NCBI RefSeq assembly: GCF_000208745.1
Contig: NC_030856.1
Span: forward strand, 11,804,576 to 11,868,575
DNA from: Theobroma cacao
Taxonomy: Eukaryota; Streptophyta; Magnoliopsida; Malvales; Malvaceae
DNA length: 64,000 nucleotides
Direction of reading: 5' to 3'
Notes under the pieces: generated by a model
Database searches by the model: none
What the model saw: the letters and a program-made list of their open reading frames with translations, nothing else
Told to the model about the DNA's origin: nothing
Shown: one piece after another, positions 1 through 11,527 of the stretch
Layout: every line of letters starts with the position of its first letter
How positions within the stretch are numbered: the stretch's first letter is position 1
Position numbers and translations under genes: made by a program

Positions 1-73
1 TATGCAGTAGAGAAAATATGGGAATAACAGAGGTGGAGTTAGACAACGTGACGGTGGTGAATCAGCTAAATGA

Positions 74-301
74 GAAGAAATTTTCTGGTGCTCTAGGAAA
101 TATCTTCAAGACTGCACTGATTATACGGAGAAGGTGAATTGCAGAAAAGTTTCTCAATGCCTAAGGAGACTGAACCCTGTTGCTCACCTTATGGCCCAGC
201 ATGTAAAAGTAAACAGTGAGGATCATGTGTTGTGGAGAAGATGTGCAGAGTTACCGAGCAAAATCAAAGAGTGCCTGCTAAAAGACGAGGAAGCTTCATA
301 G
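74..301 (+). CDS. 3' terminal exon of an unrecognised gene (partial)
   Basis: An open frame runs from about base 74 to a TAG at 299-301 and encodes a Cys/Arg-rich, hydrophilic C-terminus of about 75 residues. It contains CSRKYLQDCTDYTEK, then LRRLNPVAHLMAQHV, and ends KECLLKDEEAS. An in-frame TGA at 71-73 means the coding exon starts after it, probably at an acceptor between about 60 and 78; the upstream part lies outside the window. The composition looks like real coding sequence, but I do not recognise the family. A 3'UTR of about 250 bases and an A-rich stretch near 549 follow. The gene converges with the minus-strand bZIP-like gene ending near 590. Confidence 0.4.
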   Translation, partial: EEIFWCSRKYLQDCTDYTEKVNCRKVSQCLRRLNPVAHLMAQHVKVNSEDHVLWRRCAELPSKIKECLLKDEEAS

Positions 302-589
302 TTTACAAACGGGTGATGGGTTTTGGGAATGTTCCTAGTGATTTGCATGGTTAAGTACTCTTTTCTACTTACCCTTGGTTTTTATCCCAATGGGTTGTTT
401 CAAGGGTAGGTTTTTTACAAGGCTTACTTGCTGTGCAAGGGGAACAAATGTGGGATATAGGGGTCTGATGTTCTTGAAATGTAATTTTGTTAATATCTCG
501 CATTGTGACATGTGATTGGTGATTAATGAAATGCACTATATTCGCAGCAAAAAAAATTAATTATAAACAAATCAAACCATATCAGTTAG

Positions 590-2536
590 CTAACCCTGAG
601 AAATCAAGAAAAAGCAAATATATCTTTTCCCCAATATGAATCTGCATAATACTACAGACTATATTAAACAAATAAGTAAGACATATCTCATTAAGGAAAA
701 GAAAGGGGAAACAAAAAACTTCAGAGAACAACTAAGGCAGAGAGAGGCACTTACTAGAAGTTCTGATGAAAGTATCTGTACCAGAATATTTTGCTTCTCA
801 TGCTCAAACTTCGTATTATTGAGATCATTTCTAAGTTGTTTAATCTCTTCTGCTTGTGATTCTAAAGTTTGATTCATCAAAGCATTTTCCCCCTTTAAAG
901 ATTCATTCTCCTTCTCCAAATGTTCATTTTCTTCACCAAGTGCCTCTAGATTGTCCTTCATTTCCATTCTCTGTTTCTGTAAGTGAGAAATTAAAGATTT
1001 TAAATGAGACATACCATAAGAACTGAACAAAAGATAACAAAAAGGAATAATATTTCACCTTGCATCTTTCTCTGTAATCTCTATCCCTCTGTCTTTTCCT
1101 TGCAACCTTGTCATCTGTCAAAACTTCAGCATCATTTATTTTGGACCTTCTACTTAAGGATATATCTAAACCTTGCTGCCCTAAGTGCATGTTTGCTTCA
1201 TTAATATACGCCATCATACTAGATGTTGCATGTTGATCATATTGTTGTCCAGTAAACTGAGTGCCAGTTGTCTGATTTAGCATTGATGGATCAAAAGACA
1301 GTAGTGAATCGATAGAATTCAATAATTCCGGTGAAGGAATTTCCATTTTCACTGTCAGTAGAACAAAAAACAAGATATGTGTTATATTAAGCATTTGACT
1401 CAATGTTAAGTGCATATACCCCCTGTTGCAAAAAAAAAAAACCGATTCAAATACCAGTCCCTAAAAATTAAAAAAAAAAACCAAAATATAGCAATATAGT
1501 TTATTAAGTTGTACACCAGCAAGGAGGATAGAAATAGATAACCCAAAATCCAATAAAGTACTTGGACTCAATTGGGATGAAATGGTAGGCAAGAGCTTCC
1601 AAAGATTTCATTCTCCTAGTAAATAGTAATGTAACCGATATGTTGTGAAATACTGCAATGGAAACTTGGGTTAGGAATTGCAGCTAATAGTGTAACAAAC
1701 AAACATGCAGATTTTTAAAGCTTATAAAGTTAAAGATTCCTCAGAACATATGAACTTTTATTGGGGAATTTCACCAAACATTTTGAGTCGAATTATTCCA
1801 ATTTCTAATTTGGTTTAGTTCTTCTCTTCCAGAAAGTCGCTGGGTTCTCATTAATTTATTCTTTTACTAATTAGAAAGAATTATTGATTTAGATATCTAT
1901 ATATATACACGCGAAAGAGGCTTTTGTGAGGATTTCATAACAAGATCATAGAAATTAAGATTTGGGGAAAAGGAGAAAAAAAAAGAACCAAGATCAATAC
2001 TTTTGATAGGCACAGATGTGATCAGATATGATCATGCTAGAATTATTATAATTCATGTATAATCGGTTACGCTTATCAATCTTATTATATGATACCCTTT
2101 TCACTAATTCTAACAGACAAAAAGAGATAAAGTGTCATCCTCCAAAAAAACATTAAAATTTTAATTAAAATAAACATTTATATATATAAAAGAATTAAAA
2201 ACAAAAACAAAAAAATTTCCCAAAAAAAAATTTCTTTACAAATTGAAAGGCGTTTTTGGAACTGAAAATAAATTATGGGAGAAGGGGCAGTTCTCGATTT
2301 GAAAGAGAATGGCAGATTAAAAAATATCTCAGTTTCTGAAAATCAAGCATAAAATTCAATAAAAGCTATCAACAAATAGACAAGCATAAAATTGGAAACA
2401 TTTAAAACTTACAACTTGCTTCAAGATCTTGATAGGAGTTCGTCCCATCGGAACTTGGTTCCCCAAAATCCTCCATCGACGAACTGCTACTAAAAAATGC
2501 TTTGGGATCGATCTCTTCAAACCCTGTTCCAACCAT
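590..2536 (-). CDS. bZIP-like transcription factor, four exons
   Basis: Exons on the minus strand are 2536-2413, 1351-1059, 976-755 and a probable tiny last exon 595-590 (GGT TAG after a CTCAG acceptor). Donors at 2412 and 754 are GTAAGT, and phases join cleanly (124 + 293 + 222 nt), giving about 214 residues. The N-terminal half is acidic and Ser/Gln-rich, with MVGTGFEEIDPKAFF at the start. A basic region (ARKRQRDRDYRERCKKQR) is followed by a leucine zipper with heptad positions L, L, L, M, Q, L. This predicts a nuclear DNA-binding dimer. Aligned on the zipper, YRERCKKQR matches the consensus NRESARRSR, but the normally invariant DNA-contacting Asn is Tyr. Intron 2 falls inside the basic region, between the two Lys. 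The last exon is the weakest call; reading past the exon 3 donor would give a different C-terminus. Confidence 0.75.
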
Positions 2537-2589
2537 TGAGTTCAACAAAATAATTCTTGCCTATGAAAATGAGCTGCTGGGGTTTCAGT

Positions 2590-3430
2590 GGAAAAAGAAA
2601 TTAGTACTTGCTGAGTTGTCTCTGGTAATTAACTTTTTTCTTTTTTCGTATATATAATTCTGCAAAACATATCGAATCTTTTGGCAATTTGTTGAAAAGG
2701 ACCGGTGAAAAGCTGCACTAATTTATTTATAAAGCAATGAAAAAGAACATGCATTGGAGTCAAAGACGGTGGTCTTTATTAGTTAATTAGCTTCTTTATT
2801 TATCTGCATATTATTTATTTACTATTGAAAGAATTTATTGTTCGGAAAAATCAATATCTTCTCTTTCACGTCAAATGAATCTAATTGTAATATGTTTTAA
2901 ATAATCCTTTTAGTGATCTAAGACATCTAGAACAAAATGAGACCACCACATATTTTTTCTGCAAAGAATTAGAATGAAATGTTCACACGTTTTAGAGTTC
3001 TTAGGGCTAAAATGCATTATCAATTCAATAAATGAGTTTAAAAGGGTTAGATACCTTGAGTAATGTGGGTTAATTTGATGAAATGATTAATTAAACGTAT
3101 ATAAACGTGTCATATACGGGTTAAGTAGATTAATCCCTATAGGAAACATATCATTTCATGTCATAAACGGATTTACATGATTATACAAAACTCAAACTCA
3201 CTTAATTCTATGTTATGTTAGCTGATCTTTGTCAAAACTATAAGGTGTAATTTGGATCATAGTGCATTTTTCTTATGTGCAGTGGCGGGTTTAAGATTTT
3301 ATATAAGAGGTGTAAAAGGTAATCATTTAAGGTCATGGATCGAGTCAATGATTTGATTGAGAGTAAAAATTAATCACTTTTAAAATAATTTTGAATTATA
3401 AAATAAAATTGCATTAACAATTTAAATATA
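2590..3430. other. Intergenic, bZIP 5' flank
   Basis: This AT-rich stretch upstream of the bZIP-like gene probably holds its promoter. No gene is visible. A sequence starting CAGTGGCGGG near 3281 resembles the outer end of some plant DNA transposons, but no matching partner end was found. Confidence 0.4.
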
Positions 3431-3431
3431 A

Positions 3432-4839
3432 GTGTTAGATAAAGAAGCTTGTAGCACAACAACTAAAAAGAAGTGAATTGCTTTTCAAAAAAAAAATCAC
3501 TTTTCTTTGCAAACTGTTAAAGATAAAAACATTAAGCACTAAACTAGATCAACAATCAATATAAGTACAAAGAAAGAAAAGTAGAGCAAGTAAAGTTGAA
3601 AGAGAATAGAGAAAAAAACTCAACCATAATTTTTATAAAGGTTTGACCTCTCAATACCTATGTCCTCTTCCTTGATATCACAAAGAGTTTAAATCCACTA
3701 ACCAATGTCTTTCTCAACTAGATTCAAGTGTAACTTTAATAAGTAAGTGCCTTTTAAGAATCAAACACAACCTATCAATGGATCACTACCTTTTCAAGGC
3801 TAAAACGCAACCTATCTACCTTTTTTAATAGAGGTATAACTAAGTTTACTTTTTCAAGGTTCAAGTATAACCTATGTGCCTTTTCAAGGAGGTATAACCT
3901 ATCAACAGATTTGGTGTACAAGAGAATTAAGCGGATCAAGGAAAATAAGCTCAAGAACAAATACTCTTTTTTGAGAGGATTTTGTAGAGTGAGAATGGTG
4001 TATACTTGAGAATGGAAGCTTTTCTGTCCTTTTTGAAGTGAAGATCTTTTTTTTTGTTTTTTTCTTTATTGGTTCTTTTCTCTCCTTGAAATAAAGTTCT
4101 TGGAGGTATTTATAGCCTCACTCAAAATCTACTTGTCAAAGAGAATGAGAATTCAAAATTTCAAACATTGAGGCCACTTGAATCAACTTTGTCATTCTTC
4201 TGGAATCAACCATTGCCAATATGAGAAGTGGATTCTTTTGTACCCTAGGGCATTCTATTTCCAAGGAATTGATTTTTCCATTCTTCACAAGTCGATTATT
4301 CCTGCTTTAATTTTGTGCCCGATGCCCTCTATTTTCCAAGAATCGATCACTATTCCACTGAGTACTCTATTTTTCTTGTACTTGAGCATCACTTTGAAAT
4401 TTCAAATTTGTGTTTTCCCACTCAAAATATCCCCTTTTAGCTTCTTCAGCAAGTTTCCAACTTTTCTTAATTTTGCCTCAAGGAATTGATCATTGGAGAC
4501 TTGAGAAGTCGATTCATTCTATTCAATGCTTCTTCTTTGTGCTTTTACATTCATAGGAATCAACTTTTGCTTTTTTACAATTTGATTCTTTCAATCCAGT
4601 AGCTTTCTATTTTCAAAAAAATCAATGGTTACTTCTTTGACAAGTTGATTCCTTCTTATTACATAGAAGAAATATTGATTTCCCTTTTGCTAGAATCGAG
4701 ACTTCACTTTTTAGAAGTCAATTCTTCTCTATTGGAACTTGTTTTTGAAGCATTCAAAGAATTTCATTTTTCACAAGTAGCTTTAAAACATTAAGGGATT
4801 GTCCTTCCATATCCAAACCATTCTTTTCAGTTCTAGTAC
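3432..4839 (-). mobile_element. SIRE-like Copia LTR fragment, minus strand
   Basis: The organisation resembles the solo LTR at 6872-8971: a stretch with 'cctatgtcctcttccttgat', a TATA-like box on the minus strand (TATAAATA, complement of 4107-4114), and a cluster of short motifs of the type AATCGATT or AGTCGATTC on the upstream side (4150-4750). A possible end, TGTTAG, lies at 3432; the other side is cut by the gypsy LTR starting at 4840. No coding sequence is present. The assignment rests on resemblance by eye. Confidence 0.4.
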
Positions 4840-4957
4840 TGTGAAACTCGTACATTTTGTTGCTTGGACAATTAACTTGGTGAGCTTAGGAAATATTTTT
4901 GTTGACTTGAAAACCTCAATTTCATCCTTGAAATTTCATTAATAAAAGTCATGAAGG
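4840..4957 (+). mobile_element. Remnant of the 5' LTR of a Tekay/Del-type gypsy element
   Basis: It starts TGTGAAACTCG and matches about 118 bases of the 3' LTR start at 9443 with roughly a dozen mismatches. Homology stops at 4957 and the sequence runs almost directly into reverse transcriptase, so most of the LTR, the primer site, gag, protease and the RT N-terminus are deleted. Confidence 0.8.
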
Positions 4958-6871
4958 TATGCTCGAGGTGATAGGGAGGAACATGAATGACATTTTAGGA
5001 TTGTGCTCTAGGTGTTGAGAGATCACCAACTGTATGCCAAGTTCTCCAAGTGCGAGTTTTAACTGGATAGCTTTAGTTTCTTGCGTCATGTGATTTTCAA
5101 AAAAAGAGTTATGGTAGACTCAAAGAAAATAGAGGCAGTGGAGAAATGGCCAAGGCCAATCTCTGTGATGAAGATTCGCAGCTTTTTATGTTTAATAGGA
5201 TATTATAAGTGGTTTGTTAAGGATTTCTCTAGACTTGTAGCACCAATGACTAGATTGACTCAAAAGAATGTGAAGTTCTAATGGAACGAGGCTTGTGAGG
5301 AGAACATTGGAAAGCTTAAGAATTATCTTACTTTAGCTCCCCTACTTAGCCTATCACAGAAAGTAAGTGGATGTATGGTTTATTATGATGCCTCACGTGT
5401 TGGTTTAGAATGTGTGTTAATGCAACATGGCAAAGTCATAGCTTTTGCCTTTAGACAGTTGAAAAAGCATAAGAAAAACTATCCCACCCATGACTTAGAG
5501 ATAGATGCCATTGTGTTCGAGCTTAAGATTAGAGACATTACCTTTATGGGGAGATGTGTGAGATCTACACAGATCATAAGAGTCTCAAATACATCTTTGA
5601 GCAAAGGATCTCAATCTTAGGCAACGTTGGTGGATGAAGTTGGTTAAGGACTATGATTGTATTATCTTATACCATTCTGGCAAGGCCAATGTGGTAACTG
5701 ATGCTTTGAGTCGAAAGTTTATGGGGAGTTTAGCCCATGTCACCGTTGGTAGGAGACTTTTGGTGAGAGACATCTATGGTTTAGGAGATATGGGAATACA
5801 TCGTAAGGTCGATGATATTAATGCTATATTAGCATACTTTCGAGTTAGGCTTATGATACTTGATCGTATTAAAAAGCACTTAGGATAAAGATGAATGGGT
5901 GACTAAGGCCTTAGATGACACTCAAAGGAGTAAAAGGCAATATTTAATTAGAGATACCGATGGATTACTCTACTATGGAAAAAGTCTATGTGCCAAATTT
6001 GGATGGTCTAACGAGGGAGATTCTTGAGGAGGCACATTTGTCAGCTTATGTAGTACATCCGGGATCCACCAAGATACACCATGATTTAAAAGAGGCATAT
6101 TGGTGGGAAGGAATGAAGAAGGATGCAGCCAAGTTCATGGCTAAGTGTTTAATATGCCAATAGGTTAAGGCGAAGCATCAGAGGCCCACAGGTTTACTAT
6201 AGCCTTTACCCATTCCTGAATGGAAGTGAGAGCACATATTTATGAACTTTGTGACAAGGTTATCTCGCACTAGTAAAGGGTATGATTCCATTTGGGTCAT
6301 CGTGGACAGATTGACCAAGTTTGCTCATTTTTTACCAGTGAAGGTTACCCACGGGGTGGCCCAATATGCAAGGCTATATATTGAGGAGATAATGCGATTG
6401 CATGAAGTTTTAATTACCATAGTCTCGAATAGAGGTACCTAGTTTACTAGTCAATTTTAGAGTAAGTTCCAAGAGGTTATGGGAACCAAGATAAGTTTCA
6501 ACACTGCTTTTCATCCTCATACCAATGGACAATTTGAGAGGACTATACAAACCTTGGAGGATAGGTTACGGGCTTGTGTTGTTGATTTTGGAGTTACTTG
6601 AGATCAACACTTGCCTTTGATAGAGTTCGCCTATAACAACAGTTACCATGCTAGCATTGAAACGGCACCTTATGAGGCATTATATAGGTATAAGTGCAGA
6701 TCACCTATCGCTTGGTTTAAGGTTGGTGAAAAGAAGCTACATGGACCGAAAATGGTTCAAGAGGCCATCGACAAGATTTGATTGATTCGAGATAGGTTGT
6801 TGATAGCTCAAAGTCGACAAAAATATACGTTAACCATAAGCGTCGAGACTTAGAATTTGAAGTGGGTGAAT

Positions 6872-8971
6872 TGTCTATCCCAAAAAGCGTGTTAAAGAGG
6901 GGTGAATAGCACTTTTGGAATAACACTAAAATTCCTTCCAAGTAAAAAGTTGATTAAACGAATTTGAAAATAAAAGTTTAAAGCTTGTTGGAGGAATGAT
7001 TTAAGTATTAAGAGTAAGAAGAAAATAAAAAAGGTAGACAAAACACAATGATTTATAGTGGTTCGATCCTCTTGACCTACATCCACTACCTTGATCTCTT
7101 AATCAAGGATTTTCAAACCAATTCACTAAAATTAATAAAATTCTCAAGCTTCCATCAAGCTTTTACAATTGCTTTTCACAAGCTCAGCCACAATCTTTAA
7201 CAATGGTTTTTCATGAGATCAACCAAAACCCAAAATGACTTTTCATAGGCTCAACCACAACCTTGAACAATGATTTTTCACAAAATCAACAAAAACCCAA
7301 AACTAACTTTTCTAAGGCTAAGTTATAACCTATAACAACAACAAAGCTGACCCAAGCTTAATCTACCTTTTAGAGTATTTCTCACACTCTAAGTAAACAA
7401 GAAATAGAGAAAATATGAAGTACAAATGATCACCTAGCTGATCTAAGATGTACTAAGTTAAGCTCAAACACTTTTTCAAAGGATGGGAGTGAAATACAAG
7501 TGTAAAGAGAAGGTTTTTAGTCTTCTAAGCTCAAAATCACTTTGGATAACTTGTTTATATGATTTTTGACTGTTTGAGAGGCTTTAAATACTTGAAAAAT
7601 CACTTTTGAAGTTTAGAGACAAAAAGTAGCCGTTTCTGGCAATTATTTTGTCTTTTGTGCTTGAATTCAAATTTTCTGACAGTGAGCTTTTAGTTGGTTA
7701 ACTATACTTCTTAATCGATTAAGTCTTTTCTATCTCGCAGTCTGCTTTACTCTGTTAATCAGTTAAGAAAAACTTTAATCGATTAAGAGTTTACTGTTTC
7801 TAGAGCAACTAGCTTCACCAACTTTTCTTTGTTTGATTAATTCTTCTCTTAGCTTGGTAATGCTGATATTCCATTTCCCTTAAATAGCAAATGAGATATG
7901 TTTGTCATCCGACATTTCTTGAATTGTTCTTTTATAAATTTGACTCCCTTCATTTTGGATCTTTACTTTTGGATTTTAGCTAACTAACTACCTTGGTTAA
8001 CCAACTAAGAGGCTTCTGTTTATATCTATCATCTTCTTAATTGATTAAATCTTGTGTTAACTAGTTAAGACCTTTTTGTCTGTCCTTAGGGTAGCGCCCA
8101 AAATTGCTTTAATTGATTAAGAATTTGTGTTAGTCAGTTAAGACTAATTTGTCTTCATCAAGGCTCGTTCTTCTTTGCTTGTTTAACTAATGAACCCATC
8201 TTGCAACTGAACAAACATCTTGACTTGCTTTCAAATGCCAAATATATTAATGAATTTAAGCTTTCTCCTACACATTTAAACAATATAATTAGACACCAAT
8301 GAATGAGAATGTTTTGCTATCATCAAAAACATATAGAGTCAACATTCTCTATTTCTTATTTTTGATGATGACAAAACACTCCTAGATTAAGAGTGCATTT
8401 TTTATGTTCAATATGAATACTTCAAATCTTTATGCATAATGAGTTACTCCCCCTTAGTCAATACATCTAGTTTTCTTTAAAGATTGCAATACACTATTTA
8501 TAATATCAACAATAGCTAAACAAGATATACAATGTCCACAGTAGCTAAATAAGATATATTGAATATCTATAATAACTAGCACATAATATTCAATAAAACC
8601 ATAACTAAGCATCAAACACATAAATTAAACATGAAAACCTATCACACTCAATTTAAAATAATTTTCCTTCTCTCCTTTTATGTCATCATTAAAAAAGATA
8701 TTCAAAATTCTCCCTTAATGAGTGCATCTGGATTGTCCTTTAATCTTTAAATTAGACTTTAATGAATAAGAATCATAAGCACTCATATACTTAAGTCATA
8801 AAAGCTTATAAATATAGTTCAGTAACTTCACGAGTCAAGCTTGTAACTATGTAAGAACAAATGTATAGAAGTTAAATTGTTTCAAGAACTTGTCAAGGAT
8901 CACTTAAATAATGTTCAAGAAAATTTGATCATTTTGTCATAATCAAAACTATAATAATTTTAAAGCTAACA
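6872..8971 (-). mobile_element. Solo LTR, Copia/SIRE-like, inserted in gypsy pol
   Basis: The 2100-bp segment begins TGTCTATCCC and ends GCTAACA, with the 5-bp duplication TGAAT on both sides (6867-6871 and 8972-8976). Removing it and one TGAAT restores the gypsy frame VGEYVFLKVSPTKG. On the minus strand it reads TGTTAGC ... GGGATAGACA, and near its start has 'ttttgattatgacaaaatg', typical of SIRE-type LTRs. A TATA-like TATTTAAA (complement of 7583-7590) lies downstream of a palindrome array at 7690-8142. No primer site, polypurine tract or coding sequence is present. Confidence 0.85.
7690..8142. repeat. Array of paired TTAATCGATTAA-type near-palindromes
   Basis: About eight or more variants of TTAATCGATTAAG, TTAACTAGTTAAG and TTAATCAGTTAAG occur, mostly as pairs 7-10 bases apart: 7690/7711, 7755/7775, 8037/8056 and 8108/8130. 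The array is on the upstream side of the minus-strand TATA-like box of this LTR. Confidence 0.75.
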
Positions 8972-9423
8972 TGAATATGTTTTCTTAAAGGTTTCACCTA
9001 CTAAGGGGATCATAAGATTTGGTAAGAAGGGCAAGTTAAGCCTAAGATAGATTTAACCTTTTGAGATCTTAGAAAAAGTCGGAGCAGTGGCTCATAAATT
9101 GGCATTATCTCTAAATCTTTCTAGTATTCATCTAGTGTTTCAAGTGTCTGTGCTTCGCAAGTACAACCCTGACCCATCTCATGTGATTCATTATGAGGAA
9201 ATCCACTTAGGTGATGATCCGTCATGTGAGGAAATGCTAGTAAAGATTTTGGATAAACAAGTAAAACGACTGCATACCAATGATGTAGCTTCAGTGAAAG
9301 TCCTTTGGCACAACCACTCTGAGGAATTGGGAAGTTGAGGATAAGATGCGCACAAAGTACCCCCACCAATTTCAAAACTAAGGTAAGTAACTTTTGTTTT
9401 AAATTCGATGATGAATTTTTCTT

Positions 9424-9442
9424 AAGGGGGGGGGGGGGAGAA
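9424..9442 (+). other. Polypurine tract of the Tekay-type element
   Basis: TTAA is followed by an uninterrupted run of 13 G, then AGAA, directly before the LTR start at 9443. Position and composition fit the plus-strand primer; the G run is unusually long. Confidence 0.8.
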
Positions 9443-11192
9443 TGTGAAACTCGTTAATTTTGTCACTTGGACAATTAACTTGGTGAGCTTAGAAAATACT
9501 TTTGTTGACTTGAAAACCTCAATTTCATCCTTGGAAATTCATAAATAAAAATCACGAAGATTATGGGGGAGATTTAGAATGTGATTAGGCCTTAAAAGAA
9601 ACAAGTTTCATAAGTCTAGACCTTGGAAGTTGATCTTGGTGCATAGAAGGTCGATCCTGTGAAGTAAAAAGTAAGGAAAATCAAGGGTTCTAGCCAAGGA
9701 ACGACTATGAGCCCTCTATAATCGATCCTAAGGAGGAAAAATGGAGGAAATGTCAACTTACTGATCCTCCATAGTTGATATTTTGAGGAAAATTAGGCAT
9801 AAATGGACATTCTAGTCCAAGAGCTACTGTAAACCTTCTATGGTCAATAGTATGAAAAGGAAATGGGTAGAATACCAAAGCTACTGGTCCAAGATTGACT
9901 ATAGACACTTCATAGTTGATCCTAGACTGCACAGTCAACTTAAAATGGACTTAAAAGCCCTAAAACTTGAAAAATTCTCATTTCTCTTTTATCTCCTTCT
10001 TCTTTCTGTGAAATTCATAGAGTTTTCAAGCGTTCCTATCATAACATTCATTACAATCAATTCCTAAAATAAAAATCTCAAAGTAATCATCTTGGGCACT
10101 TTCAAAATTTATTTGTTTTTAGCTAAACTAATTTTCTAGCTAAAACCCATACTTAGAAACGCATAAATCTTCCATTTTTACCCTAACTAAGCTTTAGATG
10201 CTTAAGAAAATCACAAAGCCTTTAAGTTTTAATCACAAATAGAAAATATGGGTAATAAAATCATATTTTCAAAAATTAAAAATCAACATTTAGAGTTTCC
10301 AAAGAATAAAAATGTCATTGTTACCATTTAAACTCAAAACCAAATTTTTTAATGATCAAATATGAAGATTTGCATCAAAAATTGGTTGGGAGAGCTTAAG
10401 TTGAGAGAAATACTTTAGAAAAATAGATGAAAGTTGAAAACCCTCGAAAAATGTGAGATATTTATAGTTTTAAGTGTGAAAATACAATTTTACCCTTTTT
10501 TATTTTTCTAAAAATGACGAAATGAATCAATATATTTGGACCATGTCTCGATACACTTGGTTTTGAAAAAATTGTATCGATAAATAATGAACATGTATCA
10601 ATACACGACCATATGTATCAATAAATTATGAACGTATATCAATACATTGGAAATAGAATGCAATTTCTTAAACAGATTGCCTATAAAACCTTCCTAGCTT
10701 ATTTATATTAAATAATGTCCTCATTTTTACTTCTTTCTTTTTTACTTTCCATTTACTTAAGATATTTAATGTAAATAAGCAAAAAACACTCCATTTATAT
10801 TCAATAAAAATATAAAAAAAAATCCAAAAGAATCAAAATCTAAATTTTGGTTTTAAGAACGAAATCGAAAATGTTCACTTAAAATTAAATTTGCAACACG
10901 CATTTACCATAGCAAACGTGTTCTAAAATTATGAAAAAATCATTTTTGGTCATCTAAAAATCAAGTAAATCATTACTGTCATTTTTTATTTTCAAAAGAT
11001 TGTTCTATAAAAATCACATATTTTGACCTTTTCCAAACTTAGAAAATTTTCTACTTCATAAGTGACAAACAATCAAAAGTGTCAATGAATTCCTTTGAAG
11101 GTTAACACTAAGTTTGATGTTCAAAATACGTAATCCAATGGCTCACCTAAGGATTTCCTAACTTGTCATCTTATTTAGGGTAAGATTTCACA
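9443..11192 (+). mobile_element. 3' LTR of the Tekay-type element (end uncertain)
   Basis: The start is certain (TGTGAAACTCG after the polypurine tract, repeated at 4840). A cluster of paired motifs such as GGTCGATCCT, ATCGATCCTA and GTTGATCCTA lies at about 9610-9930. The 3' end is unclear: TTTCACA at 11186-11192 mirrors the start. However, a minus-strand TATAAATA (complement of 10459-10466) beside a second array (10547-10651, TGTATCGATACA-type) suggests that part of this stretch is an opposite-strand LTR starting at 11192. Confidence 0.55.
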
Positions 11193-11527
11193 AAACCATG
11201 TTCCATCAATTTCTCTACTACTTCATATCATGTTCTCATTCATAACTTATACATAATCTCCCTAGAGTCTAACCTCTATAGTTTTCCTAAAAATCAATTA
11301 GAACTCAAATATTTATAAGTGGTAGTCCGTCCTAACTCAAAGCAAATAGGGTTTAATCCCCACTATCTTGGATTACTGTGTGCAAATTAAGTGGCATTTT
11401 GTCTCACTCATACAGAGGATAATGGTACATTCCTCACTATCTCATATTTCTCTATTTGTGTAGTACATGCCTCACATCTAACCCTTATATGCGTGTGGTA
11501 CAATGCCCCATATCTGGCCCTCATATG

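Larger units (their letters stand above)
4968..9381 (+). pseudogene. Ty3/gypsy (Tekay/Del-like chromovirus) pol remnant: RT end, RNase H, integrase, C-terminal tail
   Basis: Reading across several frames gives the RT C-terminus (RDHQLYAKFSKCEF, then IGYYKWFVKDFS), RNase H ([35 protein letters not shown]), NVVTDALSRK at its end, the HHCC zinc region of integrase (HPGSTKIHHDLKEAYWW ... CLICQ), the integrase core (VIVDRLTKFAHFLPVK; a GTQFTS-like site broken by a stop) and, after the insertion, a tail with RKYNPDPSHVI and KVLWHNHSEE, as in chromodomain-bearing Tekay elements. In-frame stops and shifts (for example 5279-5281 and 6162) make it a pseudogene. The reading is interrupted at 6872-8971 by a solo LTR and resumes at 8977 with VFLKVSPTKG. 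A stop follows at 9379-9381. Confidence 0.9.

Noticed and set aside
7690..8142. CRISPR-like array
   Set aside because: Regularly recurring short repeats, but the units are degenerate palindromes with similar short spacers inside a plant LTR.
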